From: an uncultured bacterium | GTDB lineage: Bacteria > Planctomycetota > UBA1135 > GCA-002686595 | Assembly: GCA_902826945.1 (NCBI GenBank) | Contig: CADEGS010000047.1 | Location: 1 to 23,076 of the forward strand | Reading direction: 5' to 3' | DNA length: 23,076 bases | Part shown: piece by piece, positions 22,940 through 23,076 of the stretch | How the letters are laid out: each line of letters opens with the position of its first letter | Numbering within the stretch: position 1 is the stretch's first letter | Position numbers and translations under genes: made by a program | The notes under the pieces: generated by a model | What the model was told of the DNA's origin: nothing | The model's database searches: none | The model's input: the letters and a program-made list of their open reading frames with translations, nothing else

Positions 22940-23076
22940 CAGCGTCCTTCCTGGATGGCTGCTTGCATCATCTGGAGGCGTCCCTGGAGCATGGCGGCGT
23001 AGGTCTCGTACAGGAGCCGGTTCTCGCGCAGCGCGTTCATCTCGAGCTCGAGCGTCACGTTGTTGCCGTCGGGGCG
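22939..23076 (-). CDS. flgB: Flagellar proximal rod protein FlgB, C-terminal end only
   Basis: The frame is open from the window edge to a TGA whose last base is the first base of the flgC ATG. The 45 visible residues begin RPDGNNVTLELEMNALRENRL and continue LLYETYAAMLQGRLQMMQAAIQ. This is the standard FlgB C-terminus: the DGNNV-x-LE-x-E-M motif followed by the axial C-terminal helix. The start and most of the gene lie beyond base 23076. Confidence 0.9.
   Translation of the reverse strand, partial: RPDGNNVTLELEMNALRENRLLYETYAAMLQGRLQMMQAAIQEGR

Noticed and set aside
1..23076. Mobile element, CRISPR array, toxin-antitoxin or defence island
   Set aside because: No transposase, integrase, tandem direct repeat array, terminal repeats or AT-rich island is visible; codon use looks uniform and all genes fit ordinary families.

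Overview
This is very GC-rich, tightly packed bacterial chromosome with short intergenic gaps (the longest is about 140 bp), many 4-bp start/stop overlaps (GTGA and ATGA) and frequent GTG starts. The flagellar genes and the methylerythritol-phosphate pathway enzyme IspG mark a motile bacterium. The large secreted lysyl-endopeptidase-like protease and the secreted beta-propeller with a short beta-rich C-terminal domain resemble proteins I associate with Planctomycetota. That lineage call is an inference from style only; there is no rRNA or other marker to confirm it. I see no tRNA, rRNA, CRISPR array, insertion sequence or phage gene.

Left half (1-11987): unlinked metabolic, secreted and signalling genes in short units. 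They are a 5'-truncated secreted serine protease (+); a Rieske oxygenase translationally coupled to a secreted S41-type protease (both -); a secreted six-repeat NHL/SMP-30-like propeller (-); a divergent LytS-type histidine kinase with its LytTR response regulator (+, coupled); a class I/II aminotransferase (-); a single-pass membrane protein with a BamE-like C-terminus (+); ispG (-); and a DAO-family FAD oxidoreductase (+). Hairpins lie between or at the ends of several convergent pairs.

Right half (12051-23076): a flagellar cluster, all on the minus strand and read from right to left: flgB (partial), flgC, fliE, fliF, fliG, fliH, fliI, fliJ, a YlxF/MotE-like gene, then a 133-bp gap, then motA, motB, a second motB-like gene, fliL, fliM, fliN. 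The first block builds the proximal rod, MS ring, rotor protein and export ATPase complex. The second encodes the stator, FliL and the C-ring switch proteins. The gap holds a good match to a flagellar sigma-28 promoter pointing at motA. The hook genes (fliK, flgD, flgE) that often sit at this junction in other bacteria are absent, and the stator genes take their place.

The points most worth a second look are the one-MotA/two-MotB stator locus, the apparent ~90-residue insertion in FliL, the parallel divergence of the FliG and FliM contact motifs, and the late-type promoter placed ahead of C-ring genes. I did not find a clearly new standalone defence or biosynthetic system.
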